Shown piece by piece: positions 1 to 10,976 of a DNA stretch of 64,000 nt. Position 1 is the first letter of the stretch. Every line of letters begins with the position of its first letter. The DNA lies in contig NW_006768788.1 of NCBI RefSeq assembly GCF_000204055.1, positions 695,115 to 759,114 of the forward strand, written 5' to 3'. The DNA comes from Melampsora larici-populina 98AG31 (lineage: Eukaryota > Basidiomycota > Pucciniomycetes > Pucciniales > Melampsoraceae). Position numbers and translations under genes: made by a program. The notes under the pieces were generated by a model, which did not search any database, was not told the origin of the DNA, and worked only from the letters and a program-made list of their open reading frames with translations.

Positions 1-40
1 GCGGCTTGTAATTTCAGCTTATGTTTTACGTATATTCTAG

Positions 41-649
41 CTGGCTGGGAAGGTAGTGTGGCGGATAGTAAACTCTGGGATGATGCACGCGAAAGAAATC
101 TTACCATCCCGGCTGGTAAGTATGTTTTGGGCGATGCTGGCTTTGCATTGAGTCTGACTTGTCAAACCCCTTTTCGAGGGGTGCGATATCATCTTCGTGA
201 ATTTTCCGGCGATAACTCTGAGTACGCCACCAAACCTCTTTTATTGAATAGCGCAAACTGATGTTTTTGTACTCTACAGACCTCGAACTTATCAGGAACT
301 GTATAACAAACGACATGCAGCTTTAAGGAACTATATCGAAAGAATATTTGGTGTAACAAAGCAAAGATTTAAAGTGATGGGAGAAGGTTCTCACTATCCA
401 ATACTGATTCAAGCAAGATTAATACTACTAATGGCTTTTATACATAATTTCATCAGAACAGTCGATAGTAATGATGAGCAATTTAATGGGGAATTTGATG
501 AAAACTATCAACCTCGAGTCAATCAAGAGGAGTTACACGCTGTTGGAAACACTCCTGAAGAGTCAACTGAAGCAGGAAAGTTGAGAACGAAGATTGCTAA
601 AGCAATGTGGAGAACTTATCGCCAACAACGAACTGCTCGTGGAATGTGA
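41..649 (+). CDS. PIF/Harbinger-like DDE transposase, 3' part (runs off left edge)
   Basis: This is the C-terminal half of a HARBI1/DDE_Tnp_4-type transposase, a nuclear DNA nuclease that excises and inserts PIF/Harbinger transposons. Visible family motifs are GWEGSVADSKLW (contains a conserved Asp), YVLGDAGF (conserved Asp), GVRYHLREF, and RHAALRNYIERIFGVTKQRF, which holds the catalytic Glu in ERIFG. The first exon in the window probably starts at 41, after a TTCTAG acceptor. A 58-bp GT-AG intron at 222-279 must be removed to join HLREF to PRTYQELYN, and the frames then match. The stop is at 647-649. The N-terminus with the first catalytic Asp lies outside the window. The convergent Myb-like gene downstream is the usual partner in these two-gene elements. 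The reading frame seen here is intact. Confidence 0.85.
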
Positions 650-1033
650 ATTAAGATACTCATTTGTTTTTCGATTTTTGCTTAGACGCTTAGCAAGTTA
701 TTAAACATTTATTATCATTTATTACAAACTCACATCATACTTAATGCCCTCATGTTTTAGGTGTTTTAGAAACTTGATAAAGACGAAATATTTTCATGTT
801 TTAGTATTTATATAAACTCAATCAAGAGTCAATTACAACTTGAGCAATCAGCAGGCTTTGTTATTACAGAACAATTAAGAACCTCATAAGCCTTATGAAA
901 TTACAAATGTATTTAAAAAAACCTTTAATTATTGAATATTTATTTTAAGATATATGCGACTCGACTTTGACCAAAGTAAAAGATAAACTTATGTATGGAA
1001 AAAGTGATTAAAAAGTTATTGAATTGAATCGAT
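650..1033. other. AT-rich spacer between convergent transposon genes
   Basis: This stretch of about 380 bp separates the stop codons of the PIF/Harbinger transposase and the Myb-like gene. It is strongly AT-rich and has no convincing ORF. It presumably holds both 3' UTRs and polyadenylation signals. I see no terminal repeat here. Confidence 0.6.
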
Positions 1034-2238
1034 TTAATTTTGATCACCTGCTAACTTTCCTCTGATCCAGCCAAGTTGTAAATCCTTTTCTTCAAGACCA
1101 ACAAACATTTTGGCATAGTCAACATCTTTCTTTAACATTTCCATTGATTTGTACAGTTCATCTTGACTTAAACCGAGCTTGCGTAATCCCCGAGTAGCAG
1201 TGGTGAGAAAGTCGTAAGGTTGAGTCGAACTTCCAGAAGCTAAATTATCGTTGGCCATGTGACTAATAAATTTGTCTGAAATCGAGCCAATTCCATCTAT
1301 AAAGTCTTCACCAGCTTGAGCCGCAGTCTTGCGTTGTCGTTTTTGAAAAGGTTTATGAACTTTGACTTTTGAATCGATTTCTGGTGATCGATTGTGTTTG
1401 GATCTCTTATTCTTCATGAATTTATTCTTGGGAAGATCTTGAGAAGTGCTGGTAGGTGCTGGTGTTTCTTCATTGGATTCGATAGCACGCTGAAGTCGAG
1501 ATTCATCTAAACTCCCAAGTTGACTCCCATCATGGCTCATTGATTTGCCACTTGAAGTATCATCATCCTTATCTTTTTCACCTTCTCCAACAGCTTCCTC
1601 GGCAGGAGCAAAAGAATTGACCTTCCCAGTTCCCTTGGCCATCCCAGGATCGACGAGCACACCAACTGATTCATAAAGCGGGAAGGGGTTCCTTCTGAAC
1701 CAACCTAAACGCTTGTTAGTTCCTGACTGGGATGAGAAAGTCACAGCATTAGCAATCAGACAAGAAAGAAGGTATGAAGGTAAGAATGAGCTGGGCATAC
1801 TGGTACTTTGGCCATCTCGTTCCAGATGTCGGAACTGAGCTCGACCATATTCGTTTCGGGGTTCCATCCGGCACCGCTTTTCTTCAACAAATCGCTCGCA
1901 TCTTTGTACCGTTTGTTAAGCTTAATTTGAAACAAAGATACAATTAATATACAGTAGAAAGAAAGAGACAAAAGCAAAAGACTTACCACATTATAATGAC
2001 CATGTACCATCTCACCAGTCTTTTTTTTAGTCGCGCCTTCAGTACCCTTCAATTCAGTTGCAATCAATGCCCAAGTTGCTTTTGAAAAGCCTTTATTACT
2101 TTTATTGTTCCTATGAGTTTTTATAAGATGTTCGATCATTTTCGATTCTTGGTCACTGGTCCATTCGCACTTGGATGAGGGTGTTGAAACAATCGGACTG
2201 TCTTCAACTGATTGTGATATGTTGGTGGACGCCGGCAT
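1034..2238 (-). CDS. Myb/SANT-like DNA-binding protein of a PIF/Harbinger element
   Basis: Predicted 352-aa protein from three exons (2238-1987, 1920-1807, 1726-1034); introns of 66 and 80 bp are GT-AG and phase 0. The N-terminal ~110 residues form a Myb/SANT-like trihelix domain: CEWTSDQESKMIEHL, then FSKATWALIATEL, then LNKRYKDASDLLKKSGAGW and VELSSDIWNEMAK. The middle is acidic and Ser-rich. A basic stretch (KNKRSKHNRSPEIDSK, FQKRQRKT) looks like a nuclear localisation signal. The C-terminus is helical (LRKLGLSQDELYKSMEMLKK). In known PIF/Harbinger elements the Myb-like protein binds the terminal repeats and brings the transposase to the nucleus and DNA. Being convergent with the transposase at 41-649 supports that role. 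The start was chosen as the ATG just before the SANT domain. Confidence 0.8.
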
Positions 2239-2684
2239 GCCGAGATTGAAAAGGTAAAGGTAATGTAATGAATCGATTGAATGAAATGATAAATAACAGT
2301 TGAAGGAAGTTTTTTTTAAGATGAAAGTGGCTTGAAGGATATTCTGAAGTCGACTTTGAGTTTCGATGAGAGGGGATATGAGGTTGACCAGATTGATTGA
2401 TTGATTTAACTGAGTGAGCAAGGTTGAGGTAGTGAAGAGTTGAAGTTATTTGTGATGAGAAAGAAAAAAACAAAAAAAAAATGATTGTTTTCGGTGAAGT
2501 ACGAAAAAAGACAAAGTGATACTTCGAGATGAAAGAGAATCAATAGATATTAGTTGGTTTTCATAAAAAAAAACGACAAAAAGTCGTTTTGGAGAATTTG
2601 TACAAATTTTACATATAAATGTCAAAATATGTATATCTGTTTCGTTGCAGTTTAGGTTACCGAATTGGTTTTCCGGGTCATATA
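2239..2684. other. Upstream region of the Myb-like gene, low-complexity
   Basis: The region is A/T-rich with homopurine runs (A-tracts near 2463-2480 and 2567-2580). It should contain the promoter of the minus-strand Myb-like gene and probably the right end of its Harbinger element. I could not identify the terminal repeat because the left end is outside the window. Confidence 0.4.
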
Positions 2685-2829
2685 TATTACTTTTGCTAAA
2701 AAGCTTGGTCCGATCGAGAAAAAATAAAACAGAATCAGACCCAGATTTTGCCGCAGCAGTCACAACGCAGCAGAGAGAAGGATTTTGGGGGTGCTGTCTG
2801 GTCCTGTCGGCTCTGGTGCGACCTCCCTA
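2685..2829 (+). repeat. Left terminal inverted repeat of the 1.65-kb element
   Basis: Inverted partner of 4190-4338. The two arms agree over most of their length with scattered substitutions and small indels; for example, the left arm has extra bases around 2797-2808. Confidence 0.7.
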
Positions 2830-4189
2830 CTATTCCGCTGATCCATCACCCATCTCTAGGCTCTAGTTCCCCATCACCTTGACCTCTTTCTTTGCACACT
2901 CTTGCAAGATGACGTTGTCAAACTCTTGGTAAGTCACTTTACGAGTTACATTAAAATATATCTCTTCTTTATTATCTATTGGTGTGCTTTCTAACAAACT
3001 TTTCGTATTGTTTGATTCAGATGACCATCCTCACAACACAGTCTGATATCCGTGATCGTCTTGCCTAGCTTTGTCTCACCATCACCTCACCAGCTCTTTC
3101 TTCCCACACTCTTTCAAGAAGGTTTTGAATTGTTGGATTGATCATAACGAGCATTTGTTAACAAATCAAAAAAAGAAATGATGATGAAGTTTTTACGGAG
3201 CTCACAACTGCTGTGCTAATGTGAGAGAAAAGGCAAGTTGAATGAGATGTATCCTAATATCCTCAACTTGTCCGGTGCCAAGCTATGCTGAATAACAATT
3301 GGATATCTCATGAAAGATATCTCAAATGTGAGTGACTTTTCAAGGTAAGCAAGATCATCAGAAACATCGACTGGTTATGACCAATATCAAAACCAATCAA
3401 TTCCTGATTGATTCTCCTACAAGGAAATCCTATGATCGCGACTTGAGAACAATCTCAAATATCTTATGAAATAAAACCTAAGATCTCATCGGGTTTGAAG
3501 TCAAGATTAACAACGATCTCATTTTTTGAAGACATTCCACATCCAAGAATCGATTGATTTTGCTCGGTCAAAACCAATCAACCTTCGTATGCTCCTACAG
3601 AAAAGATTGTGAAAAATCTCAGCTCTCTTGTGTAATCTAGAGACTGATTTCACGAACAAGATCAAAATCGATCGCTTTGCTTGTGATCCTTTGAAGAAGA
3701 TTGAAACGATTTCAGTTTCACGCCAATCTTATCTATAATTCCTTGTTTCTAATTCCTATACGATGACAATCTTCTCTAACTACAATTCATCTAATACAAA
3801 CAAACAAGCTCCTCTTCAAATATCTGATAACCACAATGATGATACAAAATTCCGTTCGACTGGATTTGACCTCGTAACTAAAACTTGTGATCTCGAGACA
3901 ACAAACTTTGACACATTGAATCCAAAATTGATAGGGTTCAACTTGGGAAAGTATGGTGGTATGTATTGTAGAAGGATACCTAGAAATGATATTGGGGGTC
4001 ATCAGTAAGTTCAATTAATTGCACTGAAGAGACAAATGGGAGGAATTGAAGTAAAAAAAGTGTACCTTTTTCCTACAGATCAGCAATGGGTTGGCCACGA
4101 TTGATAGACACGTTTCCAGGATGCAAGAAGCAGCGAGCGACTGAGTTGAGTTTAGTGATGAAAACAAAGTAATCAACAGGGACAGGGAT

Positions 4190-4338
4190 TTGAAGGATAT
4201 GACTGGGAGCTCGCACCAGAGCCAACAGCACCCCCAAAATCTTTCTCTCTGCTGCGTTGTGACTGCTGCGGCGAAACCTGGGTCTGATTCTGTTTTATTT
4301 TTTCTCGATCGGGCCAAGCTTTTTAGCAAAAGTAATAC
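4190..4338 (-). repeat. Right terminal inverted repeat of the 1.65-kb element
   Basis: Inverted partner of 2685-2829. The inner part reads as ORF-like sequence on both strands (CCCCCAAAATCTTTCTCTC and so on), so short ORFs here should not be taken as genes. Confidence 0.7.
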
Positions 4339-4367
4339 AACCGAAATTCGGTATGTTTTTTTGGTGG

Positions 4368-4446
4368 TACATATTCGGTCGCATATGTACAGCCGATGTA
4401 AGAACTATCGGCAGTTTTTTGAGAAAGTGTGTCGTCGCCGGATTTA
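4368..4446 (+). repeat. Left inverted end of the two-gene element
   Basis: Pairs with 9349-9433. The inner ~65 bp are nearly identical; the outer ~15 bp are diverged, with a few indels. Confidence 0.7.
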
Positions 4447-4921
4447 TCTCTCAAAGTCCAAAACTCCAAATTTTTCGACTTTCAGACTGAAGCGTATCGT
4501 CCTTCTTCAAGATTGGACATTTACTTTGTCATTTCCTCATCACGAACGGTCACGAATCCATCAATCTCTCTCCTTCCGGCTATCCCTTCTTCAAAAAAAA
4601 GCAATAACCGGAAAACGAGTCTCTTATCGCCCATGACATCATCTCACACGATGTCTTTCCCTCAATTTCAAGCTTTAGATCGTTCACCCCCTCACTTTAT
4701 AACCCCACCACCGTTCCCACTGAAATCTATCCTCGCAAATCACATATTATTGACCAAAACAACATTCATATTTCATATACCATCCACCGTATCAACATTT
4801 TCCTTTGATCCATCGTTTTTCCAAATACAAAACCGTATTTGTACGTCATTTCATTGATGTTCATGATCTTTCTTATCTCGGTATTGATCGTATATTCTTT
4901 TTCGTTTCGTTAGTTATCAGA

Positions 4922-6759
4922 ATGTCTAAGGAATCTTCAAATGCTCCGGCCGAGACCCCCTTGAGTGGCTACATGAACCCTTGTGAGTCCCATTTCCACT
5001 CGACTTGGTTTCTTTTCTTCTTTAACTCATCCTTTGTCACTTTCAGTGTTCGAAGAACCAGAGGATCGGGTAGGAAACGATCGACGAGCAATCTGCAGCA
5101 GACAAGACCCTTTATTGCGTGTTGGCACTCGCGGTCGTGAAATTTTCGATAACAACAATCAAATGACAATCGAGATCAAATTCAAGATCTACACCGACCA
5201 GGAGGTCGAAGTGAATGCCCCAACTCAGAGCACCCCCAAAGTTGGGGCTGGTAAGAAGTCATCGAAGTCTGCCAAACTTAACCTCATTGATTCAAAAGCC
5301 ATCAACACCGGTTACCTCGAGATGAAAGTCTGTCCGTTTGGAAAAAGTCTGATTGAATTCAAGGACCTGGTGGCTGGAGCGTGTGATAAGTATGAGGCTG
5401 GAATGAAAAATATCATTCTTAATAGTCCTTTCTCACCTGAGCTGAAGTGGAAAGCCAACATCGGGCGTTCGAAGTGGGTTCTCACCGAATACGACCAATG
5501 GCAAGATTTTGTGGTTACTCTTGAGAAATCGACCAAAAAGAAGGGTGTTGTTTCGATTGAGAATGAAAATGTTCAAGTTAAAGCCAAAGAGTGTAACATG
5601 GTGAGTGTTCATGATTTTGTATCGTATTTCATGTTTGAGTCTAATTACTTACTCCGATTTGCTTGACAGGCATCCGCCACGAAGATGCTCATTGCCTCGA
5701 CTAACGGTGGCCCTGTGGAAAGCCAAGAATCCGAGGTGAGTGCTTTACCTTTGGTTATAGATTTCGATTTTGTTTACCATCTCGCTTCACAGGAATCCAA
5801 GAAAGAGAGAGAATTAGCGACTCACGCTAATAAGATCTTCAGTCAACATGCTATCGAAAAGCATGTTGGAGGGCCCGGTAAGATATTGACCCTTCCTTGG
5901 AATCCGGCATTTCGATATCGATTGACTTACGCGGCTGCCTGGATCTGGGCTCGCGGGGTGGTAAGTGGATTATCTGGATGCTTGTCGACTTAGATAAGTG
6001 TACTCAACTGACATGATTCGTTCATGTAGATGGCGAATATTGCGACACCTGATATCCCACCAAATACGGCTGAGTTCCGGTACGAGATCAAGAAGAGCGA
6101 ATGGATCCACCCGGACATGGGCGTGGATCATCGGGTCGAAATGCGTTTAAAAGGTCGTCCTGAAGTATCTCAAGGAAGAGTTAACCCTCAGCCTGGTGGC
6201 TCGAGGTCACTTGATACTTCTGAGGTTTTAACTCAAAGTAGAGCCAAGGCTGATGTCAAACCAGACTTGGCTCAAATTGGTGATAAACGGATCGCCACTG
6301 GACCGAGCGAGGAGATGGATATCAAGCCAGACCTCAAGAAGATCAAAGTCGACGACCGTGAGCTCCCATCTTCATTTGATGCATTACCAGGCTGTTATAC
6401 TGACATTGATTATGGATACGGTCTTCTCAGCACTCAAATCCTCCATCAATGAACCGATTTATGTTTCGAGCGAATTTGAAAGTGACTGGGAAAGCCAAAG
6501 TGACACTAGATCCGACTCCATCGAGATTGAGAACCCCTCCAACTGTCATACCTTTGAGATGGAAAGGTTCCTTCAAGAATGTGATATCGGATTCGAAGAT
6601 TTAACCACTCGCACAATCCTTAAAGAAGCGGGTATCGTTTCCTGGACGGACTTGATACCTTGTCTTCAACTCACTGAATCAACTCTGACCTCCAAGGGGA
6701 TCAGCCGTCAAATTGCCAATCGCCTCATGAGTGAAGCTCAAGCTCGAATCTCAAAATGA
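4922..6759 (+). CDS. Accessory protein of the two-gene element, SAM-like C-terminus
   Basis: Function not recognised. The start is the ATG at 4922 (MSKESSNAPAETPLSGYMNP). Exons read 4922-4982, 5047-5600, 5670-5735, 5793-5960 and 6030 onward, and all four introns have GTGAGT or GTAAGT donors with consistent phases. A further tiny intron (about 37 bp ending CTTCTCAG at 6433) or a frameshift is needed to join LPG to SSINEPIYVSSEFES. The N-terminal half is a compact domain with FKIYTDQEVEV, LEMKVCPFGKSLIEFKDLV and SKWVLTEYDQWQDFV. The C-terminal ~60 residues (FLQECDIGFEDLTTRTILKE to NRLMSEAQARISK) resemble a sterile-alpha-motif-type helical bundle. Basic and charged linkers suggest a nuclear, DNA- or protein-binding role. 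Its position inside shared inverted ends with a transposase suggests it is transposon-encoded. Confidence 0.65.
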
Positions 6760-7528
6760 AATCGTAAGTTCGAATCTAACTATGTTACATCTAGGAGCCC
6801 CCGGAACTGAAAACTTTGCATCCTTGGTTATTTTCACCCTCAGGATCTTTATAACATACAAGTCAAACTCGATGACCTTTCCTTAACTTTGATAAGATAC
6901 CTTTCAGTATCATATCAATGGTATTTTTCTTCGTTATTTGTGTGATCGTCCTCTCAAAAGAAGCAAAAGATTGTTTTTCATTTCCGTATTTATTATATTA
7001 TCGAGATCCACCAATTAGCGTGAGGATCTCAGTATCCAAATACATCTAAGTGAAATAAGTGGTATTCCGTTGTAGTGTGGTCTAAGTTCCTCATGTATTT
7101 TACAAAGTAGTTATCCATTTTTATGTATGGGGCTTTTGTGTGGTCATCAAAGCCATGATCAAACCACTCAGCAAGATGGACAATATATATATTCATTTGG
7201 ACTTGGTATCACTCGAGTGCTCCCATAACTGTGCCACTTTTGCCATTTAATTGACTTTTCGGCCAGTCAACAGGCCAATATATTGTCATACGTGCCAATT
7301 CTTTGACACCTCCCAAATACGATAAGATCTTATGAAGGTCATAAGATCTTATTGAGTATAACCAAGAGTTCAATAACAAAGAATCCAATTTCTTTGGACG
7401 CTTGTAAAACATATCCAAACTCAGTAGTAGTAACAAATAGCACTTATTGAGTATAACAAAGAATTCAATAACAAAGAATTCAATTTCATTTGACGCTTGT
7501 AAAACATTTCCAAACTCAACAAATAGCA
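6760..7528. other. Spacer between convergent genes, with palindromes and a 94-bp tandem duplication
   Basis: No coding capacity is convincing. It contains two copies of the self-complementary 12-mer ATAAGATCTTAT (about 7322-7333 and 7341-7352), followed at once by a direct duplication: the segment beginning ATTGAGTATAAC at 7351 recurs at 7445 with the same CTTGTAAAACAT and AACAAATAGCACT features. It probably holds 3' UTRs of both genes. Confidence 0.6.
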
Positions 7529-7532
7529 CTAG
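7351..7532. repeat. Tandem direct duplication, period ~94 bp
   Basis: Copy one is 7351-7444 and copy two 7445-7532. Shared blocks are ATTGAGTATAAC, TTCAATAACAAAGAAT, GACGCTTGTAAAACAT, CCAAACTCA and AACAAATAGCACT. The second copy overlaps the 3' end of the Tc1-like transposase frame. Confidence 0.7.
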
Positions 7533-8771
7533 CGGTCATAAAAACTTGGTGTGAAACCTGCAATAACATCTGAATACAAAGTTATAAAAACCAACAACCA
7601 TTTCAAACATTGGATTGATACCACAGAGGGTTTGAGAGACAATGAAGAGTCAAGATTCCATATATATCGACAGCTCTTGAAAAGTTTGGTGCAAAGTGAC
7701 TCTGTAAACAAATTCATACAAGTCACAAAGATGGAGACTTCTTCCCCAGGCACATTGATTGCACGGTGAAGTGCTTGACTTCGTTTCAATCGGGACTTAA
7801 GAGGTGAGAAACCCATCTCGATAGGGTTGAAGTCTGGTGAATAGGCGGGAAGGTACAGTAAGCGGACACCTCGCGCTTCGCAAAGTTCCGGGATGTTGCC
7901 CCCGTGATGGATCGGAGCGTTATCCATCACGAGAACGCTGTTTCGAGCAGGCCAAGGGTTCATTGCAGGCAGCTAGACAATCGCACAAAGAGTCAGATCA
8001 GTACGGATAGGCTAAAAGAACATTAACTGCTACTTACTAGCGAATCTTCCAAAAATGCCTCAAAGTCGATTCTGGAGTAGCCACCAGGCTGGATGGCCAA
8101 AGCTACCAGTCCACCTAAAGATATCGCTGGTAGGACAGACCAGCGCTGAGATCGAGTAGCTCTGTGCAGTTGCACAGTTCGTTCGCCCCGTGGCGCGCGT
8201 GCGTATTCGCGGTATAGGTGCCGTTTATTCACTGCTGTTTCATCTTGGTATAACACAAGAGATCAGTATGATATCATAAGTCAAAAAACAAAGAAATCAA
8301 TCACTCACCGGTGAACACAAGACAAGCAGGGTCAATTCCAAAAATCTGGCCGATGTATGCACCCCGTGCCTCTTCTGATTGATTCGGATGAACGGTCCGA
8401 GCTTTTTTTCTGGTCCAACCAAGACGTAATCGGACCTCGTTTGAGAGAGTCTTGAGCGAAACCACCATGCCAAATCTTTCATCAATTTTGGCTTGGAGCT
8501 CGTCGAGATACAATGTTGGATCATGTTCCAGTGATTCAATAATAAAGTTTTGTTCAGCCGGGCCTAAAATGTGTCGAGCGCCTTGGGTCATGTGCTCCTC
8601 GGGATTCGTGATAACTGCTCGTGTTGTTTGGTACAAGTGGAACCACCGCCTGACCGATGTCAAAGAAACGTCAACACCGAGAGTTGCGACTATGTCGTGG
8701 AATCGGAGTCCACGCAGGATCATTCGAACCACAACCATCTTTATGTCAGTTGGATAAGTGTTCACGGGCAT
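7529..8771 (-). CDS. Tc1/mariner-like transposase (DDE_3 superfamily endonuclease)
   Basis: Minus-strand gene with three exons (8771-8309, 8243-8038, 7972 to about 7529); introns have GTGAGT and GTAAGT donors and join in frame. Residues ~1-110 form paired helix-turn-helix DNA-binding regions (GLRFHDIVATLGVDVSLTSVRRW; YLDELQAKIDERFGMVVSLKT). The catalytic core shows FTDETAVNKRH (first Asp, created across intron 1), NSVLVMDNAPIHHG (second Asp) and YSPDFNPIEMGFSPLK (third acidic residue, NPIE). The enzyme would cut element ends and insert at TA dinucleotides. The last ~60 codons after EEVSIFVTC look degenerate or intronic, so the true C-terminus is uncertain. The ATG at 8771 begins MPVNTYPTDIKMVVVRM, typical of the family. 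Confidence 0.85.
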
Positions 8772-9348
8772 CTGAAGTTAGAAAAAGAGCGATATCAATA
8801 TTGATAAAGAGGTATTAAGGCCACAAACGAATCAAAAACTTACGACAGAATGATTGGGTGAAGTGGAGGTGACGGGACTCTTCTTGCGATGCGACTTAGA
8901 GGAATCTTGTGGCGCAACCCGTTTGAGAAGCAGGTGAAAGACAAAGAAGTGGACTCGAGGTGATACAAGTGTGTGGGAAAGCCGGTTTGGTGGGTTTTGA
9001 TTGATTGGAGTCACTCGAATACATCAAACAAGTGACCAAAGGCCACCACGTGTGGCGCAATCAACGGCAATAGATGGGATGAAGATGCGAGAGGGCGATG
9101 CAAGCGATGGACGAAGCGGAATGTGGTGGGTTGAGGGGAAAGTGGAAATGAATGCAAACCGGTAAACAGGGACTATCAGGGAATAAAAAAAAAAAAAAAA
9201 AACAAGTAACCGGGTTTGGTATGACGCAGTAGGGAGTAATGGGAATATAGGGAGAGAGAAACAAGAACTTACTTGTAAGTCGAGTACAGGGTTCTACAAT
9301 ATAGTTTGGCATCTCAAAGGGCGTTTTTTGAGTTTTTGCCCTTTTCAT
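8772..9348. other. Right-hand non-coding part of the two-gene element
   Basis: Likely promoter and 5' leader of the minus-strand transposase. It contains an 18-base poly-A tract at about 9187-9204 and no convincing ORF. Confidence 0.5.
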
Positions 9349-9433
9349 TAAATCCGGCGACGACACACTTTCTCGAAAAAGTGCCGATAGTTCTTACATC
9401 GGCTGTAACATATGCGTTACCGAAGTGGGTGTA
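9349..9433 (-). repeat. Right inverted end of the two-gene element
   Basis: Inverted partner of 4368-4446. It reads AATCCGGCGACGACACACTT then GATAGTTCTTACATCGGCTG, followed by the CATATG core and a terminal TGTA at 9430-9433. Confidence 0.7.
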
Positions 9434-10976
9434 CCGTATTTGTGATTATGTACTCTTGAGGACCCACTTGCAACACTATCCCTTGCGCGTCTCCCCTCCT
9501 CATGAGATGGCCATCTCACCCCCGCGCCCACCATTTGCTCAACAATCTAGTGGAAGCCCCTCGACTGTCATCTAAGTACAATCAGAGACGACGTTTCCTT
9601 TGACTCCATCCAGTGACCACGTTGACTTTGGGAAGCCAACAGTGCTACATGAGCCAGTCTGCCTGAGCCCATCAAGCCAGCCCTAATTTATAATCTCCAG
9701 ATCAAATAACAAGTTGGGCTTGATCTTTAGCTCATCTAGAGCTCACAGATTTAAATCTGTATTTGTAAAGTTTTGATTCTCCTCATGTACCCGTCAGTGA
9801 TTGCACACAACCACTGCAATGCATTTGAGGAGATTTTAGCTTTCGGATGATGACACCAGTGACTTTGAGGACGTTTCTTGAAGCAGCTGTAGATGCTGTA
9901 AAGCACTCTGAATTGGGCTCGTTCTTCAAGATCAGTATGCAACGCGGGGATCAATCAGATGCATTGGAGTCCTCGCTGACTAACTAAGTCCCTCCTGCAG
10001 AGGTTTAACATAGCAAGCGATGCCCGAGTTAAGTTAGAAGTTCTCGGCGCGTCTTTCAATTGAGCTCGCCAGCACAACCATTCATGATTTCATAATCTTA
10101 AAGTGGAGACGTGCTAAGCTGTAAGTACTCCCTCAAATCGCGGCCTCATTCGGACTCGGAGCCTTCGGAGGGGGGCTGATGACTTACCAGAAATGCTTGG
10201 CGTGATGCCTATCGCGTTTTTTTGTTATCTTGAGACTATACCGCCATTTACTCATCCTGCACTCAGCCGGGGGACGCGCGCGGTTGGTGGGGTTTTCCTT
10301 AAGCTAGGTAGATGCGTCGTGTGGGTTGAAGTCCGATACATACACGCAGATTCTATCCTCCTGCCTGGTCAACTGCAATTCCAGTACTCCCAGAGGTGGA
10401 GTGACTCCATGTGTGGGAGTCGGACCCATGACAAGCTCCCGCTATGGACGGTTGCGTGCGTTTCAGACTTATATTGGAAGCTGTTCCGATGATGGACATA
10501 TATAAGATCGCCCACCTCACCGAAGCACAGCGTGGTCCTACGCGTGATTATGTCCTTCTCAACAGTCATCCTGGAACGTAGCCCTCATTTGAGATTGTAT
10601 GTTACGATCCAAAGTCGCAGTCGCTGCTAGTCGCTGATATGTAATTAATTGCCCCTTTCATATTTCACATTGAGTTGAGAATGCTTGAAAGCGGTCAGTG
10701 ACAAGTAGCTTTGAACGGACGGAACGCCCATTCTTCGTTTCAAGAAGATGTTACAAGCTTGACCTTGTCCAGAATCCTCTTCAAGCTCAGGCGTCGCACC
10801 TTTTTAGGGCATACTTTCTGTGCTTCTTGCCTTGATACTTACCTCGCGAATGCCTTGCCAGACCTGCTTGGAATAAAGGAGGCGTTGTCGTTCGATTGCT
10901 GCCGCGCGATTTCACCATCTCATTTTATTTATCCTCCTCGACTTAGACCTAAGGTGTATCGCTTTCCTTGAACACA
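9434..10976. other. Intergenic region upstream of a secreted-protein gene
   Basis: No supported gene. The 16-bp perfect palindrome ACAGATTTAAATCTGT lies at 9745-9760. The last ~350 bp should hold the promoter of the gene starting at 10977. I see CT-rich stretches near 10910-10970 but no strong TATA box. Confidence 0.5.

Larger units (their letters stand above)
2685..4338. mobile_element. Non-autonomous DNA transposon with ~145-bp terminal inverted repeats
   Basis: The two ends are inverted copies of each other. TATTACTTTTGCTAAAAAGC at 2685 matches the reverse complement ending at 4338, and the similarity continues inward through an A-rich block, CAGAATCAGACCCAG, GCAGCAGTCACAACGCAGCA and TTTTGGGGGTGCTGT to about 2829 and 4190. 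The interior (~1.35 kb) has no recognisable transposase. An unsupported ORF at 3763-4008 is the best it offers. A long-TIR, gene-free element of this size fits a non-autonomous derivative of an unknown DNA transposon. I could not identify a clear target duplication. It lies only 29 bp from the left end of the next element. Confidence 0.65.
4368..9433. mobile_element. Two-gene Tc1/mariner-like element with ~80-bp inverted ends
   Basis: The ends are inverted copies: the block CAGCCGATGTAAGAACTATC and its continuation (GAGAAAGTGTGTCGTCGCCGG) at 4368-4446 reappears reversed at 9349-9433. Both sides continue outward less perfectly through a CATATG core to a TACA. Between the ends are a spliced plus-strand gene of unknown function (4922-6759) and, convergent with it, a DDE_3 transposase (8771-7529). 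The exact outer boundary and the expected TA duplication are uncertain by up to ~15 bp. Because no other transposase is present, I infer the transposase mobilises the whole 5.07-kb unit. Confidence 0.7.

Noticed and set aside
3763..4008. 81-codon frame MTIFSNYNSSNTNKQ inside the 1.65-kb element
   Set aside because: No motif, no partner exon and a competing frame on the other strand; not enough to call a gene.
4190..4636. 148-codon plus-strand frame
   Set aside because: Runs through the inverted repeat ends of two different elements; the same sequence on the other arm gives a different broken frame.
10370..10445. Possible tRNA gene or tRNA-derived SINE on the minus strand (GGGTCCGACTCCC resembles a T-arm/B box)
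   Set aside because: No convincing A box or cloverleaf 5' half at the right distance and no CCA-proximal stem; the resemblance is short.
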